Origin: Homalodisca vitripennis
Lineage: Eukaryota; Arthropoda; Insecta; Hemiptera; Cicadellidae
Direction of reading: 5' to 3'
DNA: 64,000 nt
Assembly: GCF_021130785.1 (NCBI RefSeq)
Contig: NC_060209.1
Span: 25,861,501-25,925,500, forward strand
This document shows, in pieces, positions 36,701 to 48,569 of the stretch. A program made the position numbers and the translations under genes. The first letter of the stretch is position 1, and every line of letters starts with the position of its first letter. The notes under the pieces were generated by a model. That model made no database searches and was not told the DNA's origin. It saw only the letters and a program-made list of their open reading frames with translations.

Positions 36701-38240
36701 CACAAATGAGTCTTGTTATTAAAATACAGTATTTTATATATTCTACCTCTAACATATATTTATATTGTACATAGTCTTTTCGAAAATTTATTTTTTTAAT
36801 ACAATCTGTTGAAATAATCAGATTGCACAAATATGGTAAATGAATATCGTATATTTTTTGTGGTAAGCATAGAATTTCAGTTGAATGGTCACAAAATATT
36901 CGTCACTTGAAACTAATACTACAGTTACAGTATGAGACATCATTCCACACCTGGTTTGTGTTAAATTTACGTTTCATACACTTAAGCCTAAAATATATTG
37001 TTTAAACATCACAATGCCTATAGAACGTTAGTTTCTTGAGATAATGCTATTATTAAAATTATTAAATCTCTTTACATTATTAATAAATATAAAGCCTAAC
37101 AGCGAGGCTTGTACTGATGTTTCTTGTACAAGAGTATATAATATTGTACAACTTTCCAAAAGACCAGTTTGGAGAACTGCGGTACCGCTATGAGACCATT
37201 AAGTATAAAACACAAACATCTTACATTACTTAAATGTTGCTTTAGTCACAAATAGTATTATTAAATACAAGTGTGATACTTACAAGAATTAAATTAAAAA
37301 GTCTCATGTAACAAACAGTTAAAGCAAGGTAGTGCTTTGAATAAATGAAAACTCCTTTGACTACTCATGTGAACATTTGTCTCCTGAGATTTGCACCTCT
37401 CATCAAAGCTTGACGTCGTTAAATTAGTACTCTAATATAATGAATAAAGGACTTTAATTATTTACACTTGTAATTATAAGATTAAAATTATACTATCTGT
37501 GCCGGTTACGCTTTTACTCTTCCCTGTGTCGCTAAAATAGCTTAAGTTATCGAAAAAAAACAATGTGTGTTTCATGACATTTACTAACTGATAAAATGTC
37601 AAAAAGTTCAGTGGAACTAATGTGTTTTAAGCAAAACAGATAGTTTATTTTAATAATTTCTAAGACTCCTTCCGTTGCTCTAAAATGTTTTCAAACTGTG
37701 GTAAGCATTTTTTATTGTTTCAAAAGTTTCATTGTTTGCATGTTTACGCCATCATTAATCATACCATTACAACCATTATAATATAAATTTCTAGACCATT
37801 TACTAACATTTTTTTACGGTAATCTTTAAAAACTTTAAGCGTCTGAAATCTTGAAACGTAATAAGATAGTAACAAACATTTTTCAATACTTGACACTGTA
37901 AGAAAAATAATTGTACCACATTTAAGTTTATATTTTTGTTGGTTTCTGCCATAAAAACATAAAGTCAAAACACAGAATGGCAGACAAAAAGAGGATAGAC
38001 CATTGGTTGCATTTAGATTTTAGCTACTCTTGGTCCTTGGGACCATGTACTACTGTTTGTGTAGAGAGTCTTATTACAACCTGTGTACTACAGTTTAAGG
38101 TTCATTTTATTTATTTGACTTTACTGTAACACATTTCTATCTAGTTCGGTAAGTAAAAAGAAACCACACTCGAAGCAAGTTTAATTATTAGTGCGAGGTA
38201 TATAACAATATTCAATATATTAAATAGTATATGTAATATA
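33771..38240. other. AT-rich non-coding, no gene recognised
   Basis: Short ORFs at 35171-35425, 36534-36830 (minus) and 37759-37968 (minus) lack motifs and coding-like composition. A minus-strand string EDIVIDGTE near 34520 vaguely resembles DDE transposases but cannot be followed further. Confidence 0.4.
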
Positions 38241-38249
38241 GAATTTAGT

Positions 38250-38330
38250 ATTTTTCGTATGTTCAGTTTAGGTTCCCTGTGCAAAATTTAATAAAGAATT
38301 TCGAAGTACACCGTTTAATGTCATCATAAA
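38250..38330 (+). repeat. short repeat shared with 40370-40450
   Basis: TTTTTCGTATGTTCAGTTTA and GGTTCCCTGTG match TTTTTCGTATGTTCATTTTA and GTTTCCCTGTG at 40372, the segment just before the second unit of the tandem duplication. Confidence 0.55.
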
Positions 38331-39429
38331 AGATTTAATGGCAAATCAATTTTCACTTTGCCAGTTTATTAACGTAAATCAAAACCAATAAAATCAATAT
38401 GCCAAATTATTTAGTTACATAATGTGTTTAAAAATAACCGTAACAGGAAACAGTCATTGAAATATATAATCGTCCTAGAGAAGTTGAATATGTTCATTAT
38501 AATCAAATACATATTCCCCGAAAAGATTTTAACTACAGTTGTGCAAGTTAGGAGTTTACTGTCACTGACTTGATAAGTGAAAATAAGAATGCAGAGGGAA
38601 ATTAGGATATGAAGCTCTGTCTAGTATTTATTTGAATGAAGATTCTTGAAATAAATTTATCTTAAATGAAATGAAATATAAGTTTTATTTCCACAATCTT
38701 CATATACTGGTACAGAGATTACACTAATGGGTTTAGTAGAATAAATATTAATTAACAATAAAATTTTAACCATTGTAATTTCTAATATATATATTTGTTG
38801 GAAATTAGCCTCGAGAGTGGCAAGCAGCCTGGATGCGTAGGCTAGAGACGCTATCCTTTACAGAAATTCATGTTAGTTTGTTTTGCCGGATATGGAGTTC
38901 AGAGGAAAACAGCAACAATGGACTGAAAAATCAGAGTTAAAAACTTTCCGACTAAAAAAAAGGTGTATTTTTGGTAATTTACTTGACAGTAGTTATAAAA
39001 AGTATTTTGAAATGTAGATGAATGACAGGTGGTATCGGAATGAAATAAATTAAAGAAATAGTAAACCTCAAAATCAAGCCCGCCCATATATTGATAAGAT
39101 TAGGGCCTCCTCAAGGCCAATCTGATAACGAGAATGCAAAAATTAACGCTTTACCTCAGGTACTCGGATAATAATTGAAGTTAAGATTCGAATAATTTGA
39201 AGTGACTGAAGTTTTTGCAATACCTCAGGTACTCGGATGATAATGTATTAAGGAATGATAACGAGATATGCAAAAAATCTATGCAAAATGATTTAAGTAA
39301 CCCTGTAACAGATGATACCGACATATAACATCTACGCAATGCCTCAAGTTATTATAAGATAATGTTTTAATATGGAATAAATTCGGGTTTCACTTCTGTA
39401 ATTTTTAACATTATTATTTTTGTTGTTTA

Positions 39430-41085
39430 GTATTTTCTTTACATACTATTCGCATAGGAAACTAGGAGTGAAGATTCGTGAAAAAGAGTGTCAGTAGGCA
39501 TTTTCATTTATTTTTCCTTACGGCATTATGTGTTATTAAAGATACATTTTCTTTTTTTATGTAAAGGGGCTTCAGAAACTTATTTTAATGCGCCACCCCA
39601 AGCAATGTTTCCAAATGTATTTAATTTTCACATATTTCCAAATATTATGATATTAAAATCTGTGTTTTCATTTAAAACATCGCTTAAACGTTCTGAAAGC
39701 GAAAATATATTAGTTCTTATATTTTGCTACTTGAATAAAGCATATATAGAATCAGAACTCATTTAAGGCGATGATCGAAAATTACAACCTAGATATTTGT
39801 AACTTGTAACACGTTACAATACTTTTTTCACATCATGAATAACTTATGCAAAGTGTTGCAGTTGATGAATTCAATGGCCAACACTTTCTGTAATAAAATC
39901 TGAATTATTGTTCAACATAGAAATATGTAGAAATTATTGTGCTTGGATATATTGTAGTGAGAAAATTAATACCTCTGGACAATAACCATTTTTTCAAAAT
40001 CATTAAGTCGTTTGTAGCCTTTTCCTGTACTTCCATAGATTTTATACCAGAAACAGTAGAAATTTAGGCTGTCATCCGCAAACAAAAAGAGTTTTCCATA
40101 CAGATGTAGTTTAGAAATATTGTGTATATATAAAAAACAAAATAGGTCCCAATGTACATTAATTGAATCACGCCATACACATCTACATTTTCTCATATAC
40201 AAAATATACATATACATATTATCATTTAATACAAAAAAAATGTCATTGGGCATTTTTTGAATTGCCATATGATGGAATCCTCGATTATGAATGGCGTCAC
40301 AAAATTAAATTAATTTTGGAAAATGGGTTGTAATTCACTATTGGTATTAAGTAGCATATTATTGGTTTGTATTTTTCGTATGTTCATTTTAGTTTCCCTG
40401 TGTGAATTATAAGGAATTTTAAAGAGGATATTATAATTCATTTAACGCCTAAAGTTTTCTGTTTGATAATGCAAACAAAACTCAGGGGAAGTGTAAAACA
40501 TACCACATCATTGCACCATGTTTGCTTTACTGTTTTAAAATTTTATTTACTTTATAAATATACAGTATTATGTTTTATTAGACGTATTTATTTTATTTCG
40601 TATTACATACATCTACAACTGTCTAAACAGCCAATGAAGACCAAAATATTTAAACTTCCCTTATTTCCAAAATGATGATATTAAAATCTTTGTTTTCAGC
40701 CTCTTTAAAGCAGAAATGTAATCACTTCATGACCACAACGCAATGTTTCCTATTAGATTTTGCTATTACACAGCAAATGTAGAATCATTGTTCTCTCTTC
40801 ATACAGGAAAAACGAGGGTTGCAATGTTGAAATAGAAACGGAAGTTGCAGTGAGGGTTTCTCATCAGGAATCGATTTATGAAAATATTGCAGTTTGGAAA
40901 CAATGGCCGAACACTTCCTGCAATAAATTGAAATTCTTGCACCAACATAATAAATTTTCGTTGTTTTCATTTAAATATAATACCACTAATGCCAAAAACT
41001 ATTTATTTACTATGTGTGAAATAAACTGTCTATATTATCTACAATTGGAAATTATAGATTTTATATCAAGAACAGCAGAAATATA
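39430..41085 (+). repeat. tandem duplication, ~1.03-kb unit, two diverged copies
   Basis: Three anchor pairs keep nearly the same offset. TTTCCAAATATTATGATATT (39636) pairs with TTTCCAAAATGATGATATT (about 40664). AATGGCCAACACTTTCTG (39873) pairs with AATGGCCGAACACTTCCTG (40902). TAGATTTTATACCAGAAACA (about 40037) pairs with TAGATTTTATATCAAGAACA (about 41055). The unit has no recognisable gene; ORFs inside it are not conserved between copies. Confidence 0.65.
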
Positions 41086-41334
41086 ATTATTTTAATTTTG
41101 GCTCACAAGCATCTATAATTAGTACACATCTTTCAAATTCGTATCAAACGGAGAAAAATAAAATTAAAAATCCAATAAAAATTAACAAGACATCAATACA
41201 ATTAGCATACAAGAGCTAAACATAACTTAATTCCTTATAAATGATACAACTCAAATATAACTATGTATTCATTACAATATCACTCCTAATATTTCCTCGC
41301 AAGATTTAAGGATGCATAATATAAAACCCCAATT

Positions 41335-41640
41335 AATAATTTGTTTTAACGTAGTTTATTTGCTATCATGATAAGTTCCCTCAATATGTTCTAAGTAAGT
41401 AAGTATAGAACGTACTTTGCAGTTTTCTACTTGAATATCAAATCAGAGTTCAGCAAAATAATACTTTAAGAATACTCATAGTATAAATTGACAATCTTAT
41501 TGTTAATTAAGTTAATTAGATAACCCGTAACGAGTTATTGCTATTTGAAGACTGTTCAAAATATTTGTAGATATCTGGGTACATTGGGTCAAAAATAAGT
41601 TTATTGAAAATAGTCACTTGGCACAACTCTGTTCACAACA
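41335..41640 (+). repeat. dispersed repeat R6, copy 1
   Basis: TTAACGTAGTTTATTTG (about 41347) and GAGTTATTGCTATTTGAAGA followed by CTGTTCAAAATATTTG (about 41535-41570) match the 44905-45160 region. Confidence 0.55.
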
Positions 41641-41763
41641 TGTAAAATGAAAACACCTGTATAAAATTACTACTGAAAATAAACTATTAACGCCATACTT
41701 GTGGTGATACTTATGTTTCACAATTGAAACATCTAACTATTCTGCCTACTACCACCGGTCCTC

Positions 41764-41833
41764 GCTGTGCAGTCTGTGGAGACTGATCCCAACACCGTGA
41801 CCGTTCCTTACTGTGCAGTCTGCGGAGACTGAC
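41764..41833 (+). repeat. short direct repeat, about 22 bp, two copies
   Basis: CTGTGCAGTCTGTGGAGACT at about 41766 and CTGTGCAGTCTGCGGAGACT at about 41813, 47 bp apart, in a GC-richer patch. Purpose unknown. Confidence 0.7.
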
Positions 41834-41879
41834 AACTACTGCTGCGCCTCGCAGGGCTTAAATAACACAATCCATTAAG

Positions 41880-42090
41880 AGCACGCCTAAATGCACACTA
41901 TCATTTTTAAAGTACTAAATACAGAAAACTGTCAGTTTTATTTCGCTGACCGGTGAGTGCAGACTTTGTTGATGACCTAAATCCTCTTTAGTCTCATTTT
42001 TAAGAAATAGCGTTCAGTTTTTTTAAGTGCACTATTCTAGAGTTATTGGTACACATTAAATAATACATACAATCATGGCTACATGTTCTT
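41880..42090 (+). repeat. dispersed repeat R5, copy 1
   Basis: AATACAGAAAACTGTCAGTT, GACCGGTGAGTGCAGACTT, AAATAGCGTTCAGTTTTTTT and ACAATCATGGCT align in order with 48290-48520. Confidence 0.65.
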
Positions 42091-42203
42091 ACATACTAAT
42101 ATGGTGTACAAAATAATGTTACTATACAACAATATCACTAGAATGTATTAACAAAAGTAATCGTGTGCTTGACATTTTCCTGCCATTGAAGAAGTTTATA
42201 TAT

Positions 42204-42229
42204 ACAGGGTGACTGCCGGGAACCGGACG
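42204..42229 (+). repeat. left terminal inverted repeat
   Basis: 26 bp starting ACAGGGTGACTGCCGG, an exact inverted match to 43543-43568. The first base belongs to the TA duplication. Confidence 0.95.
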
Positions 42230-42317
42230 AATTTGCAACAGCTGTTACATTGTTGTTACACGTTCGAGGGAGATTGAGGTTATGTCATTGTTTTGAGTGA
42301 GCTTTACCATTTTAGTC

Positions 42318-43416
42318 ATGATGGATCAGTGGTCAGTTCAGCATCGTGTTTTTGCATATGACACATTTATTAAAAATGGCGAATCCGTTATCAAAACACA
42401 GCGTATCTTCCGACGCCACTTTAATATTGCGCGAAATGACACGGTTCCAAGCCGGAATACATTGCTAAGATGGGTGCACAAGTTCAGAACAACAGGAACA
42501 GTATCAAAGAAAAAGCCACCCGGTCCAGCAAGAACAGTGAGAACACCAGACAACATCGCTAGAGTGAGAACTGCTTTGATGAGGAGCCCGGGTCGCTCTG
42601 CACGAAGACACGCACAAGAGCTACGCATTAAGCGCGATTCTGTCAGAATAAATTTAAAATCAGATTTGAAATTTCATCTCTATAAAATACAGGTGGTACA
42701 GCAACTGAAAGAGAGGGGACTATGGACAAAGAGAAGATTTCGCAGTACGTATGCAGGTGTTGTTTACTGATAATCCTGATGTAAGGATGTTAATGAGCGA
42801 CGAAGCTCACTTCCACTTAAACGGTTCAGTGAACAAACAAAACTTACGATATTGGGCTCCTGAAAATCCATGTAACTTTCATGAAAAACCACTCCACTCT
42901 CCAAAAGTAACGGTTTGGTGTGCTGTAGGATACTTTGGGATAATTGGTCCGTATTTTTTTGAGGAAAATGGAGTCACAGTGACAGTGAATTCTGCACGCT
43001 ATGTTCACATGTTGGAAACATACCTCAAGCTATACAACTTCGGAGGCGAGGAATAAACGTGAAAAATGTTTACTTCCAACAAAATGGGGCTACAGCGCAT
43101 ACTGCCGCTGCATCGATGCGAGTTGTGAAGAAGATGTTCCCCTGGCAAGTTGATTTCACGTTTTGGTGACGTGCCGAGGCCGCCGAGGTCACCAGATTTG
43201 TCGCCCTGTGACTATTTCTTATGGGGGTATTTGAAAGCTCGTGTCTATGTTCACAAACCACGAACATTATTACAGCTAAAAGATGCAATCACCGAAGAGG
43301 TGAATTTGATTGGACAAGACATGTTGATGAGAGTGCGTAATGATTTTCTCCAGAGGTTGGAAACCTGTATCCAGGTTAACGGCCATCACATGCATGACAT
43401 CATCTTTAAGAAATAA
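42318..43416 (+). pseudogene. mariner-type transposase (HTH + DD41D), three frameshifts
   Basis: Cuts and pastes its own element when intact. It starts at ATG 42318 (MMDQWS) with an N-terminal helix-turn-helix of the insect DUF4817 type (HRVFAYDTF, then NTLLRWVHKFRTTG and GPARTVRTPDN) and a second HTH (ARVRTALMRSPGRSARR). The DDE domain has D1 in MSDEAHFHLNG (GAC 42799-42801), the second catalytic site in YFQQNGATAHT (AAT 43083-43085, Asn where the family has Asp) and D3 in LSPCDYFLWGY (GAC 43210-43212). After correcting one frameshift, 41 residues separate sites 2 and 3. Frame changes lie near 42720 (extra G), 43025 and 43143 (extra C). The protein would end at 43416, about 365 residues. The D-to-N change alone would be expected to abolish catalysis. 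Confidence 0.9.
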
Positions 43417-43542
43417 ACCCAAACTAGGATAAAAGGTTCCATAAAACATATTTTTTTTGAAATGGTATGTTTTCACCAATATATATTCCACAATTAAATA
43501 ATTTTACTATATAAAATAAGGTTGTACTATTCATTTAAAATA

Positions 43543-43568
43543 CGTCCGGTTCCCGGCAGTCACCCTGT
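43543..43568 (+). repeat. right terminal inverted repeat
   Basis: Exact inverted partner of 42204-42229, followed by the TA duplication at 43568-43569. Confidence 0.95.
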
Positions 43569-43569
43569 A

Positions 43570-44230
43570 TTTAGCTGGCAAATTGTCGAGTTGGAAGACA
43601 CGAGATATGTGACTTGCATTGGGTGCAATTTATAGAATACTAGGGTTGCAGCCCTTTTTCAACCCTCATGAGTGGTCGATCTTATTGGAAATATTTTTGA
43701 ATTTAGATGGTGGTTTTAAGAGATGAGGCACTTGTATGTCACATTTAAATTTAATCTTTGCGAAAGTTGAAAATTAAAGTAGAGGGTGTTTGTGTATGTG
43801 TTTTACAAATATTTTTGATAAACATCTATATTTTAAATTAATAGATTCAATATAACATGGGCAAAAGGGCAGTGTTAGTAACAAACCCATGTGCTTGGAC
43901 TTTATTTGCCTAGGGCTGAATGCAATTGGAAATTGATGTTTACACGTATTTCAGTTATAAATAAACACGGTTTACATACCTTTACCATACGTAAACAGCA
44001 CAACAGTGCTAATAAATTGATTCTAAATATTATGAGTGCGGATCTAATATTTCCCATTCAAGTGTGTACTGTGGGCCAAAAAAAAAAAAAAAAAAAAAAA
44101 AATACATTTCGAGGATCTAAAATGTCTCCAAAACTCATTTAACATACCATCAAAGTATGGTTTACAAAGTGAGATTAATTAAAACAAAACGTAGGGTAAA
44201 TAGGCTGCGCTAAAGATATATTGGGTTAGA
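43570..44230. other. non-coding with poly-A run
   Basis: A run of about 25 A at 44078-44102 could be a retroposon tail, but no body is recognised upstream. The ORF at 43891-44142 reads through it and is not credible. Confidence 0.5.
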
Positions 44231-44235
44231 TATTC

Positions 44236-44370
44236 ACCAGAGGAACATATCAACTTGAAGATCCCAAAACGTAGTGTTACTGATTTATTATATCACTGAG
44301 CACTGGCAATTGTCCGAAAAATCCTATTTCCTTCTCAATCTCACTATTGCCAAAAACAAACTTCAATCAG
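44236..44370 (+). repeat. R10 repeat, decayed hammerhead-like tail
   Basis: ATTCACCAGAGGAACATATC, CTTGAAGATCCCAAAACGTA and GTGTTACTGATT align to the better preserved 48148-48241 (minus) and 48570-48690 (plus) copies, where the core reads CTGAAGA...GAAACG. Here the core is CAGAGGA/AAAACG, so any ribozyme is dead. It lies immediately before the 121-bp tandem array. Confidence 0.6.
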
Positions 44371-44840
44371 AGTATAAAAATTTTTGAGAAAGCAAGCAGG
44401 CTGGCAAAACGTCAGCAGTTAATAGGTAAAATTATTTGCTGGGGAGTGCTGCAGTCCTTTAAATATATACATCGCTGAGACAGTAAGGTGTAAAAATAAA
44501 AGTCTTTGTGAAAGCAACCAATTTGAAAAGATGTCAGGAGTTAGTTGGTAAACCACTTGCTGGGGAACGTTACAGTCCTTTAAATTTATACATCGCTGAG
44601 ACAGTAAGGTGTAATAATAAAAGTCTTTGTGAAAGCAACCAATCTGACAAGATGTCAGCAGTAAGATGGTAAACCACTCGCTGGGGAACGTTACAGTCCG
44701 TTAAATGTATACATTGCTGAGACAGTAAGATGTAATAATAAAAATCTTTGTGGAAGCAACCAATCTGACAAGACGTCAGCAGTCAGTTGGTAAACCAATC
44801 GCTGGGGAGCGCTACATTCCGCTAAATACGTCATAAATCG
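44371..44840 (+). repeat. tandem repeat, 121-bp unit, ~3.9 copies (R4)
   Basis: The GCTGGGGA block recurs with GGGG at 44441, 44562, 44683 and 44804, a constant 121-bp step. Shared parts per unit: GAAAGCAACCAAT, GATGTCAGCAGT, GGTAAACCA, TACAGTCC, GCTGAGACAGTAAG. The first unit is the most diverged and the last differs at its 3' end, like the lone copy at 28495-28610. No ORF is conserved across units. Confidence 0.92.
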
Positions 44841-44904
44841 TTAAGTTTTGTATTCTCTTACGAAATTGTTCTCCTCGCTGTATTATATTATAAGATAAAT
44901 AATA

Positions 44905-45160
44905 TACTTTCTTTTTAACGTAGTTTATTTGTTACAGAAATTAAAGTTTAGGTACAATAAATTACTACGTCTTATTTTATTACCAGTTATCATTCATTTG
45001 TATTTTTAATTTTTCAATAAGCAATCTAAATCATTTTTACATTAATACTCTTTAAGTTATTGCTATTTAAAACTGTTCAAAATATGGGGAGGACTTTTAA
45101 GTAAAATATAGACTTATTGCACGCAATTGTGATTGAAAATAATTTACAGATTAATAATAC
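44905..45160 (+). repeat. dispersed repeat R6, copy 2
   Basis: TTAACGTAGTTTATTTG and AGTTATTGCTATTTAAAACT followed by GTTCAAAATATGG match 41345-41575. Low divergence in short blocks, otherwise decayed. Confidence 0.55.
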
Positions 45161-45984
45161 TAGTTCTATTATTGTATTTTTATAATAGTAAATAAATGCC
45201 GGGACTTTTATAAGCCACGATAAATATGTTATCTTTTCAGTTGCCATGATTTTAAACGGTTAAATATTTTAGAAATGAATTACCAAACTGTTCATTTTAA
45301 TAGGGATATAAAACTGTGTAAGAACTAGCTAAGGATAAATTTTAAAATTTTTATTTTTTGAACTTTGTTTTTCTAATTATAGTTACACCTAGTTAAATAA
45401 AACATAATGAAACACTCTGTCTGTGATTAAAATTGGGTTGATTGCTTTTTCATAAATATAGGATATATTTACGTAGTTCCTTTACATCCTACATACACAT
45501 GTTTTAATAACATGACTCCTAGATTCTGCATTCTTCTTAACGAGGGTCAACGTACTACCAACCTTTACCAGCAAGAATTAATAATATGCATGTTTTTGGT
45601 AACGCTTAGCATATACACAGACCGAACAGAAACGGGGTAAATATTCAGTCCTCACATCAAATTTAAGGATTAAGAGAAAGTCTACGTTGTTTAGTTACTC
45701 TTGTCTAGTAATAAATGGTTCGTTTCAGAACATCATTCACAAAAAAAATTTAAATTGTAGAAAATCTTTAGAAATAAATATAATATATCAAATTTTACGT
45801 ATACAATATTAAAGTTATATATAAAATTATACACGTAAAAAATTCTTTTGATCCCCAAAGGTTTTCAATCAACATTTCCAGCCTTCACCAAATATGAGAA
45901 TAAAGATGACGTCATGAATATGATGGTAGAATAGATAATTATTTATTTAATTTTTAGATAAGCATTATATTTTAGTGGAGTCTG
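45161..45984. other. AT-rich non-coding
   Basis: Nothing recognised. Confidence 0.45.
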
Positions 45985-46965
45985 TCATCATATTAAGTTG
46001 AGTTGCATAACATCTGGTGTGTCTTTGTTGTTGTTAACAGCTTACTTAAATTTTTGACTGAAATTACACTTGGTATCTTGTTTTACTCAAACAGTGTTTT
46101 TAATATTTTATGATCCTACAAAGAAAATAATGAAAAATGTTTAATAACATTTATTAATAAAATGTTATGACTCTACTTCGTATGTTAAATATGACCAACT
46201 AAATAAAACATAAATACATAGTTACTCTTTCATAACTTAAACCAGGTGTAAATCCATGTTGTACATTATATTTATTCACCCGAGTATATTGGGAATGTTT
46301 TATATAATGTGAATGTAAATATCACTAGGTAATAACTAATTGTTTTGTAGCAAAAGAATGGACGAAAAAACACAGGGAAAGAAATGACTTAACATGAACT
46401 TTCTCAAAACAAACATATAAGCAGAACAGTGAATGAAAATAAAGTGAATCAAACTAAAAAAAAGGGTCCTCTTTGTCATTTTCTTCACCAGACTTAATTT
46501 TTAAGATTATACATATGCATTATTAGGTTAGAAGTTGTAGACACAGCTGACTTAATCTTTGACTGGATTTTACACTTGGTATCTTGTTGTACTCAAAAAG
46601 TATTTAAATATGTTAAGATCCTACAAATAAATAATGAAACATTCTTAAGAAACTTTATTAGTCAAATTTTTAAACTCTACTTTCTATATGAAATACGAGC
46701 AAGTAAAACATTCAAAATTCATAGCTATTCTTACATAATTCAAACCAGGTTGTAAACCCATGTTTTACATTATATTTTTTCACCCCAAGAAATGTGGATA
46801 AGATTAGATAAGCTTGTGTTTATATATAATGAACTAATTGTTTTTTATATCTGCCAGTTAGATGAAAAACACAGATAACGATTTGTCTTAATATGAACTT
46901 TCTCAAATCAAACAGATCAGCAGAACATTGAACTGACACAAAGTGAATCAAACTAAAAAAACATA
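45985..46965 (+). repeat. tandem duplication, ~0.5-kb unit, two copies
   Basis: Two copies (about 45985-46470 and 46500-46965). ACTTGGTATCTTGTT is at 46068 and 46574. AGATCCTACAAA-like, TTACATTATATTTATTCACC versus TTACATTATATTTTTTCACC, ATGAACTTTCTCAAA and GTGAATCAAACTAAAAAAA recur in order, 500-506 bp apart. No gene is visible in the unit. Confidence 0.8.
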
Positions 46966-47981
46966 AGATGATCAGAATTTGAATCCGAAGAGTCCCTTTA
47001 AAGCGTTAGCTAAGAACTGTGAAAAAAACGAAAGTTCACTGGGCTGTGCTTTTGAACTCATTTACCAGTTTCTAGCTATAAATGTCAGTTTATAAAGTAG
47101 AAACACGTAAATAGTGTCATTGTTAATTAATTTATAACTCACCTTAGCTATCTTTTGACAGAACTTGACATCTCTAATCTGTGACATATATAGTCTTTAT
47201 CGGGAAACAAGACAAAATCAACTATGGAACAAGATATACGAAGACAGGAGTACATTACAGTGACCATACATATACACGTTTAAAATATCTTCCTGATCGT
47301 GGCAAGAAGGCAAACGCAACATTGGCGTCGGAAATACAGATGCAAAACCTACAAAAACTGCGTGTGATGATAATTGCCAATATCACATAATGAGAACACA
47401 GTTATTTTTCAGACTATCATCTACTATCAACGTTGTCCAATTCATGCCACGTCGAAGCATTGATAACAATTAGAATTATGACACATTTCGACCTTCGGAG
47501 TGAAGAGACGTTTTGGGTCACAAATTTCAAAAAGAAACTACCAGTGATGCAAATCCGCTTATGGAGGGTGCTATGCCGTGATTGGCTAGTCAACCAATCG
47601 GCCAGTATGACTATCTTCATAACAACCTGTCTACATTGTTGTAACAGGTAGATTTACGCACAGTTGAAAATATCTTAAGGTTTTTAATTTCACTTTTTTC
47701 AATTCTTTTTTCTAAAACCAAAAATTTCATATCCACGTTACAAAAGAAATACGTGATGGATGCAAGGCTGACGTGAATTGCTAAAAAACGATTACTAGAA
47801 ATATTTTTACACAACAGAAAGACGACACAGAAAGTGTAACAATTTGTAATAAAAGTGTCAATGCTAACTATTGCGTCTCGGCTCAGACATTGCGCTTTGT
47901 TCAGGCACAATACTGTACTCTGAGTGATTGAAATACAATAAATACTCAGCTATTGGTTACTTTTCCCTACTAATTTCTTTC

Positions 47982-48030
<49 letters not shown>

Positions 48031-48147
48031 TTAAAATTAGTTTATAAAATTAGAAGTGTTATTTGGTTTTTATACATTGATTAAAAGGGTATGATATTTT
48101 TAACTTATAATAATGCAGATAACTGTAAACGAAATAAAATATTTTTG
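46966..48147. other. non-coding; unexplained slightly GC-richer stretch 47.2-47.6 kb
   Basis: ORFs at 47181-47390, 47417-47651 (both strands) and 47617-47910 overlap one another without motifs. An AT microsatellite lies at 47988-48026. No assignment. Confidence 0.35.
47988..48026. repeat. (TA)n microsatellite
   Basis: About 39 bp of pure TA. Confidence 0.97.
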
Positions 48148-48241
48148 GAAATTTGCTATCGTTCAGTGCTACAATACAATCACCAACACTACGTTTCGAG
48201 ATCTGGAATCTGATATCTTCTTCAGGTGAATGACAAACTAA
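48148..48241 (-). repeat. R10 repeat with hammerhead-core-like hairpin, minus copy
   Basis: Minus strand: GTCATTCACCTGAAGA, a stem AGAT...ATCT, C, GAAACGTAGTGTTGGTGATT. CTGAAGA and GAAAC fit the hammerhead core strands. It forms an inverted pair with 48570-48690 around R5. No PLE coding sequence lies nearby. Confidence 0.65.
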
Positions 48242-48289
48242 TGCATGACTACAATACAGTTGTATATCTATTCCCACACATTCACTCTA

Positions 48290-48520
48290 GTGCACACCAA
48301 CTCTAAAAAATGCGCTTGATATAAACACTAAATTAAAATTGAATACAGAAAAAGTCAGTTCTATTTGGTTGGTCGGTGAGTATAGACTTATTGTGACCCG
48401 TATTCTGTAGTTCAGTTTTAATAAATAGTGTTTATTTTCTTAACAGTATGTTTTAGAGTTCTTATGCATGGAATAGAAACACAACATGGCTGTTGTGGTT
48501 TCTGAATTATGCGTGTCAAA
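48290..48520 (+). repeat. dispersed repeat R5, copy 2
   Basis: Aligns with 41880-42090. Here it lies between the two inverted R10 copies, suggesting that R5 and R10 are parts of one element. Confidence 0.65.
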
Positions 48521-48569
48521 GCGTTCTGGTATGTATTGTCTCCTTTAACCTAAATTGTAGTCATCCATT

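Larger units (their letters stand above)
42203..43569 (+). mobile_element. DD41D mariner-type transposon, complete ends, inactive
   Basis: A complete 1363-bp element (42205-43567) flanked by TA on both sides. Terminal inverted repeats at 42204-42229 and 43543-43568 are perfect over 26 bp and begin CAGGGTGACTGCCGGG. TA duplication plus CAGGGTG ends identify the Tc1/mariner superfamily. It carries one broken transposase gene. The perfect inverted repeats suggest fairly recent insertion compared with the surrounding old repeats. Confidence 0.93.

Noticed and set aside
37080..37135. CAGCGAGGCTTGTACTGATG resembling the PLE-1 hairpin region
   Set aside because: Only the CAGCGAGGCT part matches. 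The CTGAAGA and GAAA core strands are not in place.
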